From: an uncultured Saprospiraceae bacterium
GTDB taxonomy: Bacteria; Bacteroidota; Bacteroidia; Chitinophagales; Saprospiraceae
NCBI GenBank assembly: GCA_937959275.1
Contig: CALGLU010000027.1
Location: forward strand, 1-40,091
Length of the DNA stretch: 40,091 nucleotides
Direction: 5' to 3'
The notes beneath the pieces are model-generated. The model ran no database searches and was not told where the DNA came from. It worked only from the letters and a program-made list of their open reading frames with translations. Shown here in pieces: positions 1 to 8,046 of this stretch. How positions within the stretch are numbered: the stretch's first letter is position 1; every line of letters starts with the position of its first letter. The translations under genes and the position numbers were made by a program.

Positions 1-120
1 GCTTTATCAGTTGTCGATGCGATGAATAATCTACCTCAAAAATGGACTCCTGGTAGACAGAGAGGAAAAAATGTAAAAGTACTCTATACGCTTCCTGTCC
101 GATTTAAGTTGGAAGGGTAG
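1..120 (+). CDS. TonB-family energy transducer, C-terminal end (partial)
   Basis: Frame 1 is open from the first base to a TAG at 118-120 and encodes the last 39 residues of a protein. The segment has the pattern of the TonB C-terminal domain (Pfam TonB_C) in Bacteroidota: VVDAMNNLPQKW, then TPGRQRGKNVKV, then LPVRFKLEG at the extreme C-terminus. TonB proteins span the inner membrane and pass proton-motive energy to outer-membrane TonB-dependent receptors such as the SusC protein in this window. The N-terminal part lies outside the window, so any fused domain (for example a BlaR1 peptidase module) cannot be judged. A clear terminator follows 26 bases after the stop. Confidence 0.8.
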   Translation, partial: ALSVVDAMNNLPQKWTPGRQRGKNVKVLYTLPVRFKLEG

Positions 121-145
121 TCTATATAGAATATCAAAATAATAC

Positions 146-182
146 GAGCCACTCAAAATTAATTTTTTGGGTGGCTTTTTTT
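146..182 (+). terminator. Rho-independent terminator after the TonB-family gene
   Basis: AGCCACTC (147-154) pairs with GGGTGGCT (169-176), one G-T wobble, extended by an A-run facing a T-run in the loop. A tract of seven T follows at 176-182. This is a textbook intrinsic terminator for the partial gene ending at 120. Confidence 0.85.
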
Positions 183-186
183 ATGA

Positions 187-313
187 GGGATTCTGAAGCT
201 TGACTTTTATAAGGGATTCCTAAGCTTGACGAAGGGAAAGAATGGAAAGCCCGACAAATTATGAGCTTGCCAATCCTTGCAGGCTTGGGAATCTGATAGG
301 CTTGGAATCTCAT
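187..313. repeat. Cluster of direct and inverted short repeats in an intergenic gap
   Basis: Two near-identical 18-mers lie at 187-204 and 213-230 (GGGATTC, two variable bases, AAGCTTGAC; 16 of 18 match). Two diverged inverted relatives lie at 280-295 and 298-313 (AGGCTTGGGAATC and AGGCTTGGAATC). The arrangement could fold into a large hairpin. It fills most of the 281-bp gap between the terminator and the next gene. No ORF is credible here. Confidence 0.5.
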
Positions 314-401
314 TGAGAGTAGCGGCTTTTTTTATGAAACATTATGACTCTTGAATTAGATTCATATTTTAGATTATATCTTTTAATCTAGTTGTCATTT
401 T

Positions 402-812
402 ATGGAGAATAGAGCTGACCCAATCAAAGAACTCAAGACCTTACATTTAGCTCTATGTATTGGGGCTTTACTGATTGTCCTAATTTGTCATTTTTTCATC
501 AGGTCGATTGAATTAAATGGACTCATGGATACCCTGAGCTTATTTAGTATAGCAGGACTCTTGATAGCTGTGCTTAATGTGCTTTCCGCAACGTATTTGT
601 TCAATAAAAGAACTGAGGAATTGGGAGTGGATATAAATTCTGAGAACCTAAATGATTATAGAGCTGCTTATGTTTTAAAGTGGTCATTAATAGAGGCAGC
701 AATTCTAATTAATGCTATGTTTTATTTCATTTTGAATGCCGATCCTATCAATATTGTTGTGTCAATTTTACTCTTGCTCATACTTTATTTTAGTAAGCCT
801 TCTATTATTTAA
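402..812 (+). CDS. Small hypothetical integral membrane protein
   Basis: A 136-residue protein with no family I can name. It has about four hydrophobic segments, near residues 14-34, 42-66, 88-108 and 114-131. A short charged loop (NKRTEELGVDINSENLNDY) lies between the second and third. The N-terminus (MENRADPIKELKTLHLA) is soluble and has no cleavable signal peptide. The ATG at 402 is the only reasonable start. The gene stands alone on the plus strand and converges with obgE. Small four-helix proteins of this type are common next to housekeeping genes in Bacteroidota, but their roles are unknown. I infer only that it is an inner-membrane protein. Confidence 0.7.
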   Translation: MENRADPIKELKTLHLALCIGALLIVLICHFFIRSIELNGLMDTLSLFSIAGLLIAVLNVLSATYLFNKRTEELGVDINSENLNDYRAAYVLKWSLIEAAILINAMFYFILNADPINIVVSILLLLILYFSKPSII

Positions 813-847
813 CGGGAGGAATCCATCGCTCAAGCTTTGTTATTATT

Positions 848-1840
848 TCAATCTGATATCGCCTTCCAGATTGCATCCTTAAGTTCTGTAAGGCCTTGTT
901 GAGATACAGAAGAAAAGAAAATCACGGGTAGATCATCTGGCATGTCTTCCATCAACATCTCTTTGAGTTCATCATCAATCAAGTCTTGTTTTGAGATCCC
1001 TAATAGCCGAGGTTTATCCATGAGCTCTGGATTATACTTTGAGAGCTCGCTGAGTAAGATCTGATATTGATCAGAGATACTATCCGAATCTGCGGGGACC
1101 ATAAAGAGGAGAGCAGAGTTTCGTTCGATGTGACGTAAGAAGCGCAAGCCTAAGCCTTTACCTTGATGAGCATCTTCAATGATACCTGGAATGTCAGCCA
1201 TGATGAATGACTTACTGTCTCGATAACTAACGATACCCAGATTAGGGATCAGCGTTGTGAATGGGTAAGCTCCTATTTTGGGTGTGGCAGCAGAGATGGA
1301 AGAGAGTAGGGTTGACTTACCTGCGTTAGGGAAGCCGACTAATCCTACGTCAGCAAGTACTTTTAGTTCTAATATTTTCCATTCTTCTTTACCATCTTCA
1401 CCAGGCTGTGCGTAGCGAGGTGAGCGGTTTGTTGAGGTTTTAAAGTGTTCGTTGCCCAGGCCTCCACGACCACCAGAGACTATAATAATCTCTTCACCAT
1501 CATCTAAGATTTCGAATAAGACTTCTTCTGTTTCGGCATCTTTAGCAATGGTGCCCAATGGCACATCTAAAACAACATCTTCGCCAGAGACGCCAGTGCT
1601 CCCGCTACCACCACCTGACATCCCATGCCCAGCAATCACATGTTTCCTGTATTTGAGCGAGAGGAGAGTGTAGAGTTGTTTGTTGCCTCGTATGATAATA
1701 TGTCCCCCTCGTCCACCATCACCGCCATCAGGTCCGCCTTTTGCAGTGAGTCGATCTCTACGAAAGTGAGCAGAGCCAGCACCGCCCTTTCCAGATCGGC
1801 AATTAATTTTAACGTAGTCAACAAAGTTTTTTTCGCTCAT
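848..1840 (-). CDS. obgE: GTPase Obg (ribosome assembly)
   Basis: A 330-residue Obg/CgtA GTPase, which acts in late assembly of the 50S ribosomal subunit and in growth control. Residues 1-160 form the glycine-rich Obg fold ([41 protein letters not shown]). The GTPase domain follows, with P-loop GFPNAGKST near 168-176, switch region [10 protein letters not shown]3 DIPGII, and G4 as SKQD rather than NKxD, a variant I believe is normal in this phylum. There is no C-terminal OCT domain, so the length matches the short form of Bacteroidota. It is last in the minus-strand block and separated from adk by a terminator-like hairpin, so it may have its own promoter. Confidence 0.96.
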   Translation of the reverse strand: MSEKNFVDYVKINCRSGKGGAGSAHFRRDRLTAKGGPDGGDGGRGGHIIIRGNKQLYTLLSLKYRKHVIAGHGMSGGGSGSTGVSGEDVVLDVPLGTIAKDAETEEVLFEILDDGEEIIIVSGGRGGLGNEHFKTSTNRSPRYAQPGEDGKEEWKILELKVLADVGLVGFPNAGKSTLLSSISAATPKIGAYPFTTLIPNLGIVSYRDSKSFIMADIPGIIEDAHQGKGLGLRFLRHIERNSALLFMVPADSDSISDQYQILLSELSKYNPELMDKPRLLGISKQDLIDDELKEMLMEDMPDDLPVIFFSSVSQQGLTELKDAIWKAISD

Positions 1841-1881
1841 AATGTGAATGCAAGATACAGTGTTGGAGTTATGAATGGAAA

Positions 1882-1917
1882 CAAAAAAGACCGGACAGCT
1901 AGATGCCGTCCGATCTT
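1882..1917 (-). terminator. Intrinsic terminator between adk and obgE
   Basis: On the minus strand AAGATCGGACGGC pairs with GCTGTCCGGTCTT (two imperfect positions) around the loop ATCTA. It is followed by a T-run (the A-run at 1882-1888 on the plus strand). It lies 28 bases beyond the adk stop, which fits termination of adk transcripts before obgE. Confidence 0.7.
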
Positions 1918-1945
1918 AAAGAACAGTTTATGGGACGTTCGCTCT

Positions 1946-2593
1946 TTAAATAGAATCTAATTCATCGGACAATCGTTGAAAAATATCGTCGATTGACCCA
2001 ATACCATTTATACGTTTAGATTTATTGGCTGCTGCGTAAAATTCATAAACAGGAGCAGTCTCTTTTTTATATATATCGATCCGATTGCGAATGACTTCTT
2101 CGTTGCTATCATCTGCACGGCCCGATGTTTTGCCTCTTTCTAGTAGACGTGTCACGATTTCATCATCCTCAACTTCAAGTGCAATTAATTTGGCAACAGA
2201 TTCATTTTTGTCGCCTAGGAGTTTATCTAAAGCTTCAGCTTGATTAATGGTTCGTGGGAAGCCATCAAAAATAAATCCTTTGGCTTCTGGGCTCGAATCT
2301 ACCTTGTTTTGTAGCATCCCAATTGTCACTTCGTCAGGGACAAGTTGTCCTTTAGACATATATTCTTTTGCCTTTAATCCAAGTGGTGTGTCATTGCCCA
2401 TCTCATACCTAAACAGATCACCAGTAGAGATTTGGACAAGACCGTATTTTAGTTCTAGCTTTTTTGCTTGTGTGCCTTTACCTGATCCTGGTGGGCCAAA
2501 AAGTATAATATGTATTCTATTCATCTTTGTCATTGTTTGCTCAGACTTGAAGTTAAAAAATTTGGCGAATATCTGTTTGAGATAGTTGATCAT
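1946..2593 (-). CDS. adk: Adenylate kinase
   Basis: Catalyses ATP + AMP to 2 ADP in the cytoplasm. The P-loop is GPPGSGKGTQ, the AMP-binding segment is STGDLFRYEM, the motif FDGFPRT is clear, and the LID is the short zinc-free type (RLLERGKTSGRADD). The start given overlaps the stop of the upstream lipoprotein gene as ATGA, suggesting translational coupling. However, the kinase fold begins only at residue 24 (MNRIHIILFGPPG). Internal ATGs at 2533 (MTKMNRIH) and 2524 would give proteins of 195 and 192 residues, the usual family length. The 20-residue lead (MINYLKQIFAKFFNFKSEQT) is not part of the family, so an internal start is a serious alternative. Confidence 0.93.
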   Translation of the reverse strand: MINYLKQIFAKFFNFKSEQTMTKMNRIHIILFGPPGSGKGTQAKKLELKYGLVQISTGDLFRYEMGNDTPLGLKAKEYMSKGQLVPDEVTIGMLQNKVDSSPEAKGFIFDGFPRTINQAEALDKLLGDKNESVAKLIALEVEDDEIVTRLLERGKTSGRADDSNEEVIRNRIDIYKKETAPVYEFYAAANKSKRINGIGSIDDIFQRLSDELDSI

Positions 2594-3156
2594 CTGTGTA
2601 ATATATCTCGAACACCAGCAATTCTAGGCCTCCAGTATGAGGAATTTAGTATTTCATCTTTGACGACACCTCTAGATGATGTGCTATGTACAACCCATAA
2701 ATTATCTTTTTCTGCTTCGACAACAATGCTAACGTGAACGACTTTGCCTTTATTCTTAAAAAAGATCAAATCACCGGGCTGTGCTTCTTTTAAGGATTTT
2801 GATTTTCCTTGAGTCGCTTGGTGTCTTGAAGCTCCAGTTAGGGTGACACCATTTTCTGTAAAGACATGAGAGGTAAACCCAGAGCAGTCAAAACCTTTGG
2901 GCGTTTTCCCTCCATAGACATATTTTATGCCTTTGTAATCCATAGCTGAGTCAATAATGCTCATGCGTAATGGATCTTTTTTTGCGATAGTCTTGGGGTT
3001 AGCATTTACTGCCGTTCTCGTTTTTGCCTTTGTCCTTCGTTCAGTACGATCCTTGCTTACGTCCTTGTTTAAGCGAATAGACGAACAATTCGACAAGGAA
3101 AAGCAGATCAGCAATAAGCCACCGAATTTCAATAAATTATGTGATATGTACTTCAC
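2590..3156 (-). CDS. NlpC/P60 family lipoprotein, cell-wall endopeptidase
   Basis: A 188-residue predicted lipoprotein. The signal sequence ends in LSNC, with lipidated Cys24. A basic linker (30-60) precedes an NlpC/P60 cysteine-peptidase domain (about 63-185). The catalytic residues are visible: Cys91 in FDCSGF, His141 in KVVHVSIV and a third polar residue, probably His157 in VVHSTS. Enzymes of this family (Spr/MepS/YafL type) cut peptidoglycan stem-peptide cross-links in the periplasm. The stop overlaps the ATG of the adk reading frame by 4 bases, so the two are probably co-transcribed. Bacteroidota genomes carry many such genes, so the exact bond cut cannot be stated. Confidence 0.88.
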   Translation of the reverse strand: MKYISHNLLKFGGLLLICFSLSNCSSIRLNKDVSKDRTERRTKAKTRTAVNANPKTIAKKDPLRMSIIDSAMDYKGIKYVYGGKTPKGFDCSGFTSHVFTENGVTLTGASRHQATQGKSKSLKEAQPGDLIFFKNKGKVVHVSIVVEAEKDNLWVVHSTSSRGVVKDEILNSSYWRPRIAGVRDILHR

Positions 3157-3240
3157 TATGAATAATTAACACATTAATAATAATTATAATGTATCAATAA
3201 TTATTCCAGTCTTTTCGGTTTTAAAACTTTATGAGCGTCC

Positions 3241-3897
3241 TTATTCCTTTGGAGCTTCAGCATCACCGTCAGCAGCAGCATCACCGTCAGCAGCAGCAGC
3301 AACTTCAGCAGCTTCAGCAACTTCAGCAGCTTCTTCTTCAACACTTTTAAGAGCTCTTGGTACATTGACACTAGCCACAGGAATATTTCCAGGACTCATG
3401 ACTTCAATGTCGTCGGAAACTTCTAAATCCTTCACTCGGACTGCCATGCCCAAAGTAACATGAGAAATATCAGCTACCAATTCATCTACCAAATTCTCAG
3501 GTGTTGTTTTGATTCCAATGTTTCTGATGGACTGAATTAATTTGCCACCCTCACGAACACCAGGCGATGTTCCTTTGAATCGGACAGGGACCTGCACTTT
3601 AACAGGGACACCCTCTTGTAATTTGATAAAATCAATATGCTCGATTGCATCAGTTACAGGGTGAAATTGAATTTCTTTTACAATGGCTTTATGCTTTGCT
3701 CCGTCGATATCGAGTTCTGCAAGCTTAAAGTTAGGTGTATAGATCAAATGTTTAACTTCTCTAATCGTTGTGCTAAACGTATGAGTATCCTTTCCGCCAT
3801 ACAAGACGGCAGGTATACGACCTGTTTTTCTCAAGGCTTTGTTGGCTTTTTTGCCTGTTTCTGTTCTTGTTTCTGCCTTAATGTTTATAGTTTCCAT
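3241..3897 (-). CDS. rplY: 50S ribosomal protein L25/general stress protein Ctc
   Basis: A 218-residue L25 of the long, two-domain Ctc type, which binds 5S rRNA in the central protuberance of the large subunit. The start is the ATG at 3897 (METINIKAETRTETGKKANKALRKTG). An in-frame extension to 3951 adds a stretch unlike the family and is rejected. The L25 domain (about 4-90) has the usual RIPAVLYGG and KEIQFHPVTDAIEHIDFIKL. The C-terminal TL5-like beta domain runs to about residue 180. The tail is an Ala/Glu/Asp-rich low-complexity extension encoded by 18-bp tandem repeats. It lies 81 bases downstream of prs on the same strand, a linkage seen in many bacteria. Confidence 0.95.
   Translation of the reverse strand: METINIKAETRTETGKKANKALRKTGRIPAVLYGGKDTHTFSTTIREVKHLIYTPNFKLAELDIDGAKHKAIVKEIQFHPVTDAIEHIDFIKLQEGVPVKVQVPVRFKGTSPGVREGGKLIQSIRNIGIKTTPENLVDELVADISHVTLGMAVRVKDLEVSDDIEVMSPGNIPVASVNVPRALKSVEEEAAEVAEAAEVAAAADGDAAADGDAEAPKE
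3260..3333. repeat. 18-bp tandem repeats encoding the L25 acidic tail
   Basis: Two perfect copies of GCATCACCGTCAGCAGCA (3260-3277, 3278-3295) are followed by two copies of GCAACTTCAGCAGCTTCA (3299-3316, and 3317-3333 lacking one base). They encode the repeated ADGDAA and AEVAEA units at the C-terminus of L25. The units are multiples of three, so copy-number slippage would change tail length without a frameshift. Confidence 0.85.
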
Positions 3898-3978
3898 TGT
3901 ATGTATTTTATAAAAGGAGTGCAAAGGTACTAATATCACCTGCAAGTTCAAAATAGTAGAGCGAAATAGTTTTGGGCT

Positions 3979-4911
3979 TTATTCGTCGACAAAAAGAGCT
4001 GCAATCGAGCGAAATTCATGAGTATTCCGAATGGCTCTCGCAAAAAGCTTGGAACTATCCAATACTGTGATCTTTGAAGAGCTCTGTTTTAGAGGTATTG
4101 TATCTGTGACTACGAGTTCAGTCAAAACGCTGTTTTCTATGTTTTCCAAGGCATTTCCCGATAAAACAGGATGTGTACACATAGCTGTCACACTTTTCGC
4201 CCCTTTCTCTATCAAAGCCTCTGCTGCTTTACACAAGGTCCCTGCTGTATCCACAATATCATCAATCAAGATCACATCAGCACCATTCACTTCTCCAATT
4301 ACAGTAATCGCTGCGACTTCATTAGCAATTCTTCGTTCTTTGTCACAGATGACTAGATCTTTTTGAAAGTACTTGGCAAAGTGCCTTGCTCTTTTTACAC
4401 CACCTACATCTGGTGAGGCAAATAAAACATTATCGAGATTTCTGGTTTTTAAAAACGGAATGTAGATAGCTGGGCTTTGTAAGTGATCTACTGGAACATC
4501 GAAAAAGCCTTGTATTTGATCAGCATGAAGATCCATCGTCATGACACGATCTGCTCCTGCAGATTCCAGCAGCTTCGCGATCACTTTAGCTGATATCGGT
4601 ACCCGTGGTTTATCTTTTCTATCCTGCCTGGCATATCCAAAATAAGGAATGACAGCCGTGATATAGCCAGCCGATGCTCGCTTAGCCGCATCAATTAATA
4701 AGATGAGCTCTAATAGATTATCGGCTGGTGCAAATGTCGATTGTATGAAAAAGACAGTTGCCCCTCGGACACTTTCTTTAATGACTGGTTGCATTTCTCC
4801 ATCATTAAATTTATTGACTTCGACTTTGGAAAGAGGATAACCATACTGATCTGCAATTTTCTCAGCAAGATATTGAGAGTTGGTTCCTGAGAATAATTTG
4901 ATTTCAGCCAT
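3979..4911 (-). CDS. prs: Ribose-phosphate pyrophosphokinase (PRPP synthetase)
   Basis: Makes 5-phosphoribosyl-1-pyrophosphate from ribose 5-phosphate and ATP, feeding purine, pyrimidine, NAD, His and Trp synthesis. The 310 residues match class I family length. Visible motifs are LFSGTNSQYLAEKIA at the N-terminus, FNDGEMQPVI, the ATP-binding loop YFGYARQDRKD, MDLHADQIQGFFDVPVDHL, and the PRPP loop VILIDDIVDTAGTL near 215-228. The ATG at 4911 gives the standard start MAEIKLFSG. It is probably first in a transcript running into rplY. The 255-bp gap upstream holds an intergenic palindromic repeat. Confidence 0.97.
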   Translation of the reverse strand: MAEIKLFSGTNSQYLAEKIADQYGYPLSKVEVNKFNDGEMQPVIKESVRGATVFFIQSTFAPADNLLELILLIDAAKRASAGYITAVIPYFGYARQDRKDKPRVPISAKVIAKLLESAGADRVMTMDLHADQIQGFFDVPVDHLQSPAIYIPFLKTRNLDNVLFASPDVGGVKRARHFAKYFQKDLVICDKERRIANEVAAITVIGEVNGADVILIDDIVDTAGTLCKAAEALIEKGAKSVTAMCTHPVLSGNALENIENSVLTELVVTDTIPLKQSSSKITVLDSSKLFARAIRNTHEFRSIAALFVDE

Positions 4912-5027
4912 TGGTTCGTTGTGGTTCGTCCGAGTGGCAAAAATAAGAAAATCATTTTAGTATGGATGAGATTGTCAGTTTAAATGATTTTAGCATATGT
5001 CGTTGATTTTGCAACATTGCAATTTAC

Positions 5028-5078
5028 GGTCAAGACCCATTGTTATTGTTTTGGGATGCAATGGGTCATAACCATTGG
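5028..5078. repeat. Intergenic palindromic repeat, copy 1 (ACCCATTG family)
   Basis: Lies between the NCS1 permease stop and prs. It contains GACCCATTG and, in inverted orientation, CAATGGGTCATAACCATTGG. Read on the minus strand it aligns along its length with the copy at 20172-20229, including the AACAATAA-like spacer. The rest of the 4912-5167 gap shows nothing else I can name. Confidence 0.7.
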
Positions 5079-5167
5079 AGAAAGGACATTGGCCCATGGT
5101 ATACAGGCTAAATGATTTTGAAAAAACTACTTTAGTTTTAGAATACATATGTCATGTTTTTGAGACC

Positions 5168-6568
5168 TTACATATGATCTTTCTGAAAATATTTACTAAA
5201 CAGTAAATACAACACTCCGCAACTCAACCACGCTGGCAAAGTCAAAAAAGACAAAAAGACCCCTTGCGAAATAGAGATGAAGTAAAACACACCAAAACTC
5301 AATCCCCACGCCAAAAAAACTGAAATATTAAAGGAGATCCCAGCCTTCTCTGCATAATGTTTGACAATCCCTGCCTTCTTGGCAAAGAAGTGTTCAAAGA
5401 CGATAATGGCTCCCACTGGCGCTAATATAAATCCATACAAAGCGACAAAGCCCAAGAGCTTCATGGCAAAAGCAGGGAAGAGTCCTGCGATGGTTGCTAT
5501 ACCTCCTGCTAATAAGGTCATCCAAAATGTAGATGCCTTTGGAAGTATCGCTTGAAAGGCAAGCCCTGCCCGATAAATAGTTGGATTAGCCGTTGTCCAT
5601 CCAGCAATAATCACTGCCAGTATCCCAAAGACACCAATGGCGTTGTAAGCCAAGGGACCTGGGGCAACTGGAGGCGCTTCATTATTAGCTAGAAAACTTT
5701 GTGCTTCAGGTGATTGGACATATACGGCGTATAGTAAGGCGGCTGCAATCCACGCCATATAGTGACCAACATACATACCGGCAGCTGTCGTCCATCCAGC
5801 TTTTGCACTCTTGGCATATCTAAACACAGAAAGATCTGACATGCCAATATGCATCGCCGCATTGCAAAACCATGACCACATGACGACATGCCAAAAGGTG
5901 TATTTAATTTGTCCTGGGAATGGCTCTGAACCAGTGCCCCAAATATTCCAAAAATCTGAAAGGTTCTTGACACCTAACTGACTCAGTGCAACAATGCCAC
6001 AAGCCACAAATGCCAACACGATAATCGGGGACAGCCAATTGGACACTTTCGCAACTGTATGATACCCCTTAGAGGCAACTAGTGAAATCACGGTGCCTAT
6101 CACTAAGACGATAATAACCCAAGTGATTCCATTGGGCATCGTATCAGTCAGCTTTGGCATTTCCATCCCAAAGGGAATACCAACTGCTGTTGCGGACACA
6201 GTGATCATAGCTCCTGCCAAAAAACAAAACAGCGCTCCATTTGCTACGTTATAAAATGTGACTAATTTTTTTCCGCAAATTTTTTCCAATTGATAGTAAA
6301 GAGTCAATCGATGATTAACAGCTATTTCGGCAGTGAGGAATCGCCAACACAATACGGCTAAAAAATTTCCAATAAGGAGTCCAACAATTAAGTCAAATGC
6401 ACTGACTCCTGTGGTAAGAAAAAGAGGCCCAATGACAAACTCTGTTCCTGCTGCATGTTCGCCCGCATACATCCCTAAAAAACTTTTCCATCCAATGGTT
6501 CGAGAGTTTGGAACAGCCTCTCTTTCAAATTCTTCGGATTGCTCGTGCTGATGCTTTTCGTCTGCCAT
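5168..6568 (-). CDS. NCS1/purine-cytosine-permease-like transporter in the rhamnose operon
   Basis: A 466-residue inner-membrane protein with about 12 hydrophobic helices and a soluble acidic/His-rich N-terminus (MADEKHQHEQSEEFERE). The overall pattern resembles the NCS1 nucleobase:cation symporter family (APC superfamily, LeuT fold): an N-terminal FLGMYAGEHAAGTEF segment, a helix with TAVGIPFGME, and GGWTTANPT-like AGWTTANPTIYRAGLAFQ around 335-350. It is the fourth and last gene of the operon that starts with the rhamnulose-phosphate aldolase, 112 bases after rhaK. No RhaT, MFS or ABC sugar importer is in the window. I therefore infer that it imports L-rhamnose or a related degradation product, not a nucleobase. 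The family assignment is moderate and the substrate is a guess from context. Confidence 0.75.
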   Translation of the reverse strand: MADEKHQHEQSEEFEREAVPNSRTIGWKSFLGMYAGEHAAGTEFVIGPLFLTTGVSAFDLIVGLLIGNFLAVLCWRFLTAEIAVNHRLTLYYQLEKICGKKLVTFYNVANGALFCFLAGAMITVSATAVGIPFGMEMPKLTDTMPNGITWVIIVLVIGTVISLVASKGYHTVAKVSNWLSPIIVLAFVACGIVALSQLGVKNLSDFWNIWGTGSEPFPGQIKYTFWHVVMWSWFCNAAMHIGMSDLSVFRYAKSAKAGWTTAAGMYVGHYMAWIAAALLYAVYVQSPEAQSFLANNEAPPVAPGPLAYNAIGVFGILAVIIAGWTTANPTIYRAGLAFQAILPKASTFWMTLLAGGIATIAGLFPAFAMKLLGFVALYGFILAPVGAIIVFEHFFAKKAGIVKHYAEKAGISFNISVFLAWGLSFGVFYFISISQGVFLSFLTLPAWLSCGVLYLLFSKYFQKDHM

Positions 6569-6680
6569 TTTGATTTAGGTTGTGTTAAATGTTATGCTTT
6601 GGATTCTGTGTTTTTAATACTAGCTATTTTGACATGATACTGCATTTGCATGACGTTCTTCACGGGTTTAGACGTATTTC

Positions 6681-8033
6681 TCATGCCATAATTTTTTTTA
6701 GATTATAGTTGTCTTGGAGAAAGTTCTTACTAAGATTTTCTTCGGAGATGATCATAGCTGCGCCGAGAGCAGAGCCAAGGGGTGAGCTTGTTGTAATTAT
6801 GCTCATGTTGTCGAAATGTTTGGCTAGTAAGCTTACGAAAATCTCATTATCGGCAAAGCCACCATCTATGTACATTTTTGAAATTGCCGTTTTGCCAATT
6901 GCTCTCTCTGCGGATTGAATTTGTAATTGCATGAGCTCAATCATTAATTGATGATAGGCTTCCTCAAAGCTTTCAAATGTTTCAATAGATGATTCTGTTA
7001 GCTTAGTTGGGATGCTCTCCCATTTAAAATGGTAGTCAAAATGTTCAATCAGCTTATCATAAATCGATTGATTAAATTTTATGTTCAAATGATATCCTTT
7101 CTCCTTGTCATAAACTTGGCATAACTTTTTGAGCTGAATCTTGTATTCATTACCTAAGAATAGCCGTGTGGCCTTGACTGTATTTCCAGAGACTTGCATA
7201 AAATTCAAACTGTCATGTTGCAGATCATCGTCACTCAATGATTCTGTACTAAATGGATTTAAAGAAATACTCCAGGTCCCTGTGGATAGCAGTAAAAATG
7301 GAGAATTATCAGTTTTAATATACGGAATTAATGCGGCAGAACTATCATGAATGCCAATACCAATATTTATGTTTTTGCCTACAAGCTGTTTAGTTATCCA
7401 AGTGTTTGTTTTTTTAATGGCAGGTAATTTCTTATCGATCTCTTCTTCATAGACCCATTGGTGATAGTTGTTGTTTGAATAATCCCAGAGCATGGTGTGA
7501 CAGCCTATCGAAGTATACTCACTGAATGGAATTCCCGTAAATAAAAAACTTAAGTATTGTGGAAGGTGGAGTGACCAACGGATCTTTTTATAAACTTCAG
7601 GTTTTGCATATTTCAAATAATATAATTGCAAACCAGAGTTGAGCATTTGTAGTGATGGTGAGGCTGTCTGTCTAGCAAGCGATAGTTCAGATCCAAATTT
7701 CTTATAAAAATCATCCAAGATGTTTTTTGGGTATGGTTTTAAATAATTATAAAGTGGTGTGACAAGTTCGCCATCTTTATCAATGTGTACAAAGCTGGCT
7801 CCATAGGTAGAAAAATTTAAACCAATCACTTCAAATTCATTGGATGTTAGAATAATGCTTACTATTGTTTTAATCCATTTGGTAATAGAGCTCAGATCAT
7901 CACAAGGATCGCCGTCGTCATCTTGTATTTCATCGATCCGAATATATTCTGTGTATACTTCTTTGTAGTGTTGATCAAAAAGAAAGAACTTTTTATTTGT
8001 TTTTCCGATATCGAAGACTGCAGTGACTTTCAT
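6681..8033 (-). CDS. rhaK: FGGY-family carbohydrate kinase, probable L-rhamnulokinase
   Basis: A 450-residue sugar kinase of the FGGY/hexokinase-actin superfamily. The N-terminal phosphate loop is FDIGKTNKKFFLFD (8-21). The middle contains GIGIHDSSAALIPY and LLLSTGTWSISLNP. The C-terminal domain carries KMYIDGGFADNEIFVSLLA and SSPLGSALGAAMI. The expected reaction is ATP-dependent phosphorylation of L-rhamnulose at C1. The substrate is inferred from position: it starts 13 bases after the rhamnose isomerase stop and sits with the rhamnulose-1-phosphate aldolase. The sequence is diverged from enteric RhaB, and is closer to the kinases that accompany RhaI-type isomerases. Confidence 0.88.
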   Translation of the reverse strand: MKVTAVFDIGKTNKKFFLFDQHYKEVYTEYIRIDEIQDDDGDPCDDLSSITKWIKTIVSIILTSNEFEVIGLNFSTYGASFVHIDKDGELVTPLYNYLKPYPKNILDDFYKKFGSELSLARQTASPSLQMLNSGLQLYYLKYAKPEVYKKIRWSLHLPQYLSFLFTGIPFSEYTSIGCHTMLWDYSNNNYHQWVYEEEIDKKLPAIKKTNTWITKQLVGKNINIGIGIHDSSAALIPYIKTDNSPFLLLSTGTWSISLNPFSTESLSDDDLQHDSLNFMQVSGNTVKATRLFLGNEYKIQLKKLCQVYDKEKGYHLNIKFNQSIYDKLIEHFDYHFKWESIPTKLTESSIETFESFEEAYHQLMIELMQLQIQSAERAIGKTAISKMYIDGGFADNEIFVSLLAKHFDNMSIITTSSPLGSALGAAMIISEENLSKNFLQDNYNLKKIMA

Positions 8034-8046
8034 GCGCTAGTATAAT

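Noticed and set aside
1452-1960. Plus-strand open frames opposite obgE
   Set aside because: They are antisense shadows of a strongly conserved gene, with Pro/Ser-rich translations typical of reversed coding sequence.
1946-2593. Adenylate kinase with a new N-terminal domain
   Set aside because: The 20-23 residues before the P-loop region have no domain pattern and are better explained by an upstream in-frame ATG overlapping the previous stop.
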